In this document: positions 5,712 to 8,191 of the stretch, piece after piece
Position numbering within the stretch: the stretch's first letter is position 1
How the letters are laid out: each line of letters opens with the position of its first letter
From: Candidatus Troglogloeales bacterium
Lineage (GTDB): Bacteria > Nitrospirota > Nitrospiria > SBBL01 > SBBT01
Reading direction: 5' to 3'
Length of the DNA stretch: 8,191 nt
Assembly: GCA_005239595.1 (NCBI GenBank)
Contig: SBBT01000183.1
Span: 1-8,191, forward strand
Made by a program: the position numbers and the translations under genes
The notes under the pieces: generated by a model
The model's input: the letters and a program-made list of their open reading frames with translations, nothing else
Told to the model about the DNA's origin: nothing
The model's database searches: none

Positions 5712-8153
5712 CTATGGCGCACCCAGCGGAGCAAATAACTCCATCTTCCCTTCCAGCAGTTCCCGAACTTGCTCCACAGCCTTCTCTGATCCCGTTACAG
5801 TCAGATGATCTATCGCCTCGCCCACATTGCTGCTATATGGCCGATCAAATCGCCCTTGCTGACTCCTTCCAGAAACAACCCCATCCGAACCGTTTGCCAA
5901 CCCGCCAAAAACATCACCCTGCGTCAAACCACACGAATCCAATGCTTGTTGCCATAACCACCACATATCTTTCGATACACCGGTCGCTATCGCAGAGAGC
6001 ATATCCGGAACCAGATCAGGCATCCTCCCAATCAACGCATGGGTACGAACACCGTTTAGAACCATGTCATTCCAACGCCCCGGCGGAATTGTCAGCGGGG
6101 CCACTGTCCCAGTCGCAAGCGAATCCACCGCCCCTTTTGGAACCACAGGGTGACTAGGTATTTGTACTTTTAACGGAACATTATAGAGTTTAACGCTTTT
6201 CCCTTTTACAAAAGCATCTATGCGTTCATTGCAGTCCTTCTTGTTTGGGGAAAGAGATCGCATTTGTAACTGATCGTAAAAACCGCCTGCCGTATCGCGG
6301 TTCCTTTCATATAGCAACAGCCAATCCGCCAACTCACTGCCTTGGTGCGGGGTGTCTATCGTAATCAGCTTGCGAATCGTTTTCTTGCAGGCGTCGGGAT
6401 TGTCTTTGCAAAAAGAGCGCACCACCAATCCGCCCATCGAATGCGCCACTATATCCACTCGCTCACCAGCGATCTTCTGAGCACGAAGATCATCAAGAAC
6501 TTTTTTAATAGTCTTTGTCAGTTTTTTCCTGATCTCTGGATCGTCAAATGCATTGGCATTGAGTTTTGAGTAGTCCACTGGCACTACCGTGTAGTGGCCT
6601 TGTTGTTTTAGAAGCGGCGCAAAAGTCTTCCATGTGTAATCATCACTTTCATCATCACCCGAACCCCACACCCCGTGCAAGAGCAGAACGGCAGGCCGCT
6701 GCAAAATAATACTCCCCTTCGCCAACTCCTTCCCAGATTCCGTCACCACCACCTTCACTTCGCGCGACTTGGCCGTCTTATCGTCTTTCTCATGCTTCGT
6801 ATCTCCAAATCGCACAAACGTATCAGGCCCTTGATAATAAACCGGCGTACTCGTTGAAATCACATACCGATCCTTACTCCATACCAAATCCACAGAAAGC
6901 GAGGTCTCCTTGCAAAACTCCGCCTTGTCATCCGTGCATAAACCCCCCTCACCCTGACCCTCTCCCCCGTTGGGGCGAGGGGATAATGCCACCGTCACCT
7001 TCCTGTTTAATTTGCTCCCCGTCACCATCCCACGAATCTGAATATCCGCCTTCACCCGCGCAGCGCCATCCGTCACCACACCCAGCATTTTCTCCCCCTC
7101 ACCCTGGCCCTCTCCCACGCTGGGGAGAGGGGATGTCGCCTCCTTCCACGTCACCGCACTCCATTGATCCACCGCCACACTCGCACCCGGACTCCCAGAC
7201 GCTAAAAAGAAATGCGTCTTCGCCTCGTTGGTAACAAGTGAATGCCGATACGCATTACTCACCATCCCCAATACCTTCGGCGTATTTCCGATTTGCTTGA
7301 TATCAAAGATCACCGTCTCCTCCGTGCCGCCAGACACACCCGGCGTCCCCTTAAACACATTCGCAACCAGTATTCCTTTTTCTTTGAACGGAAGCATCTC
7401 GCCCATCGTCCCGCCCACTTTCCAGGTCGCCAAAAGCTGCATCGGGGGAACGACTCTATCTTCAACAACCCCCTGGCCCCCTTTACTAAGGGGGAATTGC
7501 GTCACATCATAAATCTCCAGCTCGTTCGACTGACCCGACCTCGATACAAACGCTAAATCACCGCGATACATCTTCCCGCCCGCATCCGTGTAAACCACAT
7601 CCGTTGCCGCCGCAAGATGCAATCCATTCGTTATCGTCGTCGCACCAACCATCGTCAGATTCGGCGCCTCACTGATATCAAACACCATTAAATTCGCCGG
7701 CGTTAACACATACAACCCATGATTATCCCTACCCCCTACCACCAACCCCCTCGGCGCTTCCAACATCGCCCATGTACTCACCACCACATCGTCCTTAAAC
7801 TTCGACGACGGCGTCATATTAGGACCAGTCGGCCCCATATGCACAATCTTCGTCTGATGCGCAGGATGCACCACCTTCTCCAAGTCCACCACCTGCAAGC
7901 CCACATTCAGGGCACCCAACACAATATTTATATCAGAAAAGTGTTTTTCCCTAATGCAATCGCGGCTAAAATCATTTTTCGTCTCGATGCAAATCATCCG
8001 AAAACACAAAAAAATCCCAATACGCGTTTTTAGAAAACAACACAATATTGTCATTCCCGCGAAAGCGGGAATCCAGAAAATGGAAATAATAAATGCTGGA
8101 TTCCGGCTGGAATCATGCCGGAATGACGACGTTGTCTGATGGGAATATCGCAT
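5712..8153 (-). CDS. Alpha/beta-hydrolase (lipase-like) with beta-propeller-like N-terminal region, probably 5'-truncated
   Basis: The frame has 813 codons. The C-terminal half is a lipase/PGAP1-like hydrolase: oxyanion-hole LLLHGVWGSG (H493-G494), nucleophile elbow AHSMGG (S572), DTPHQGSELAD, a likely acid in GSDGVV (D757) and histidine in EAIDHL (H783). It should cleave ester bonds; the substrate is unknown. Residues about 84-320 carry LVIVD-like propeller strands (GLQVVDLE, LMVFDISEAP, LEIYDVTQF, TVIFDIKQIG). The first 70 residues fit no domain, partly read through a repeat pair (FWIPAFAGMT), and give no proper signal peptide. An in-frame TAA lies just upstream of ATG 8153, so the original 5' end seems lost. 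ATG 7997 is another possible start. Three further repeats are in frame (residues about 221-228, 341-353, 391-403). It may be an expressed remnant or a pseudogene; the catalytic part is intact. It heads the leftward operon. Confidence 0.8.
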   Translation of the reverse strand: MRYSHQTTSSFRHDSSRNPAFIISIFWIPAFAGMTILCCFLKTRIGIFLCFRMICIETKNDFSRDCIREKHFSDINIVLGALNVGLQVVDLEKVVHPAHQTKIVHMGPTGPNMTPSSKFKDDVVVSTWAMLEAPRGLVVGGRDNHGLYVLTPANLMVFDISEAPNLTMVGATTITNGLHLAAATDVVYTDAGGKMYRGDLAFVSRSGQSNELEIYDVTQFPLSKGGQGVVEDRVVPPMQLLATWKVGGTMGEMLPFKEKGILVANVFKGTPGVSGGTEETVIFDIKQIGNTPKVLGMVSNAYRHSLVTNEAKTHFFLASGSPGASVAVDQWSAVTWKEATSPLPSVGEGQGEGEKMLGVVTDGAARVKADIQIRGMVTGSKLNRKVTVALSPRPNGGEGQGEGGLCTDDKAEFCKETSLSVDLVWSKDRYVISTSTPVYYQGPDTFVRFGDTKHEKDDKTAKSREVKVVVTESGKELAKGSIILQRPAVLLLHGVWGSGDDESDDYTWKTFAPLLKQQGHYTVVPVDYSKLNANAFDDPEIRKKLTKTIKKVLDDLRAQKIAGERVDIVAHSMGGLVVRSFCKDNPDACKKTIRKLITIDTPHQGSELADWLLLYERNRDTAGGFYDQLQMRSLSPNKKDCNERIDAFVKGKSVKLYNVPLKVQIPSHPVVPKGAVDSLATGTVAPLTIPPGRWNDMVLNGVRTHALIGRMPDLVPDMLSAIATGVSKDMWWLWQQALDSCGLTQGDVFGGLANGSDGVVSGRSQQGRFDRPYSSNVGEAIDHLTVTGSEKAVEQVRELLEGKMELFAPLGAP
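6944..6982 (-). repeat. GEGQGEG-type palindromic repeat, copy 1, in frame in the hydrolase gene
   Basis: A 39-nt block differing at only four positions from the one at 7094-7132. It contains a C-run/G-run hairpin and encodes PRPNGGEGQGEGG-like residues (about 391-403). This is a widely dispersed bacterial repeat type, here read in frame without disrupting the ORF. Confidence 0.85.
7094..7132 (-). repeat. GEGQGEG-type palindromic repeat, copy 2, in frame in the hydrolase gene
   Basis: Second 39-nt copy with a perfect CCTCTCCC/GGGAGAGG stem. It encodes PLPSVGEGQGEGE (residues about 341-353), in the same orientation and reading frame as copy 1. Confidence 0.85.
7471..7500 (-). repeat. CCCCCTT/AAGGGGG palindromic repeat in frame in the hydrolase gene
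   Basis: A perfect 7-bp stem, CCCCCTT (7477-7483) and AAGGGGG (7488-7494), loop TACT, followed by AATT. It encodes PLSKGGQG within the propeller-like region. A related copy begins at the right edge of the window. Confidence 0.75.
8050..8126. repeat. Inverted pair of VIPAKAGIQ-type repeats (REPIN-like)
   Basis: The left copy at 8050-8076 has a perfect TTCCCGC/GCGGGAA stem with a four-base loop, and the right copy at 8095-8126 is inverted and belongs to a diverged variant. Both begin with TCATTCC and end with GGAATCCAG when read outside-in. They are separated by about 18 nt and lie within the first 35 codons of the hydrolase frame. Confidence 0.85.
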
Positions 8154-8171
8154 GTGTTAAGAGTACTACTG

Positions 8172-8191
8172 TAATTCCCCCCTAGCAAGGG
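8172..8191. repeat. Partial CCCTT/AAGGG-type repeat at window edge
   Basis: AATTCCCCCCTAGCAAGGG at the right edge is the reverse complement of the type seen at 7471-7500 (AAGGGGGAATT end), cut by the window boundary. It lies just upstream of the truncated hydrolase frame. Confidence 0.55.

Noticed and set aside
5681..6157. Open frame of 158 codons on the plus strand
   Set aside because: It lies antisense to the intact hydrolase catalytic region (D757, H783) and the product is Pro/Ser/Gln/His-rich without domains; a shadow of the real gene.
6854..7234. Plus-strand frame with PPHPDPLPRWGEG motifs
   Set aside because: The motif is only the reverse reading of the dispersed GEGQGEG-type repeats; it is not evidence for a protein.

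Overview
The window comes from a Gram-negative-type bacterium of mid-range GC that I cannot place more exactly. It carries widespread palindromic repeat families (the VIPAKAGIQ type, a GEGQGEG type and a CCCCCTT/AAGGGGG type), a secreted Ig-like protein and two small toxin-antitoxin-like modules. The repeat load fits uncultured lineages such as Nitrospirota or Desulfobacterota/Proteobacteria, but this is a weak inference.

Left part (1-2990): one long open frame on the minus strand starts at 2798 and runs off the left edge (at least 932 codons, no stop). It is a replication protein with a CHC2 zinc finger, a Toprim catalytic core, a P-loop ATPase-like region and a C-terminal winged helix. This suggests a primase-helicase of an integrated mobile element. 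It is transcribed away from a compact divergent control region (2865-2912) in which a perfect inverted repeat covers the -10 boxes of both promoters.

Middle-left (2991-3931): the rightward operon holds an XRE-family HTH regulator, a DUF4258 protein and a YgiT-type (MqsA N-terminal-like) zinc-finger protein, almost without gaps. I read it as a toxin-antitoxin-like module in which the zinc finger and the DNA-binding domain are on separate polypeptides. The HTH protein probably controls both its own operon and the divergent primase.

Centre (3932-4316): a gene-free stretch between convergent operons, dense in secondary structure. Its core, 4061-4242, is a long-range stem enclosing two strong hairpins, like a three-way junction. 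Its mismatches fit RNA pairing better on the minus strand. It could be a MITE-like element or a structured 3' UTR/ncRNA.

Right part (4317-8191): a leftward, tightly packed run of genes. In transcription order these are an alpha/beta-hydrolase (lipase-like) protein with a beta-propeller-like N-terminal region, an exported Ig-like protein, a DUF433 antitoxin and a DUF5615 PIN-like toxin (VapBC45 type). The hydrolase gene has lost its natural 5' end beside a repeat pair and carries three further palindromic repeats in frame. The next gene has a repeat copy inside its signal-peptide coding region. In-frame capture of palindromic repeats also affects the primase gene and is a theme of the whole window.
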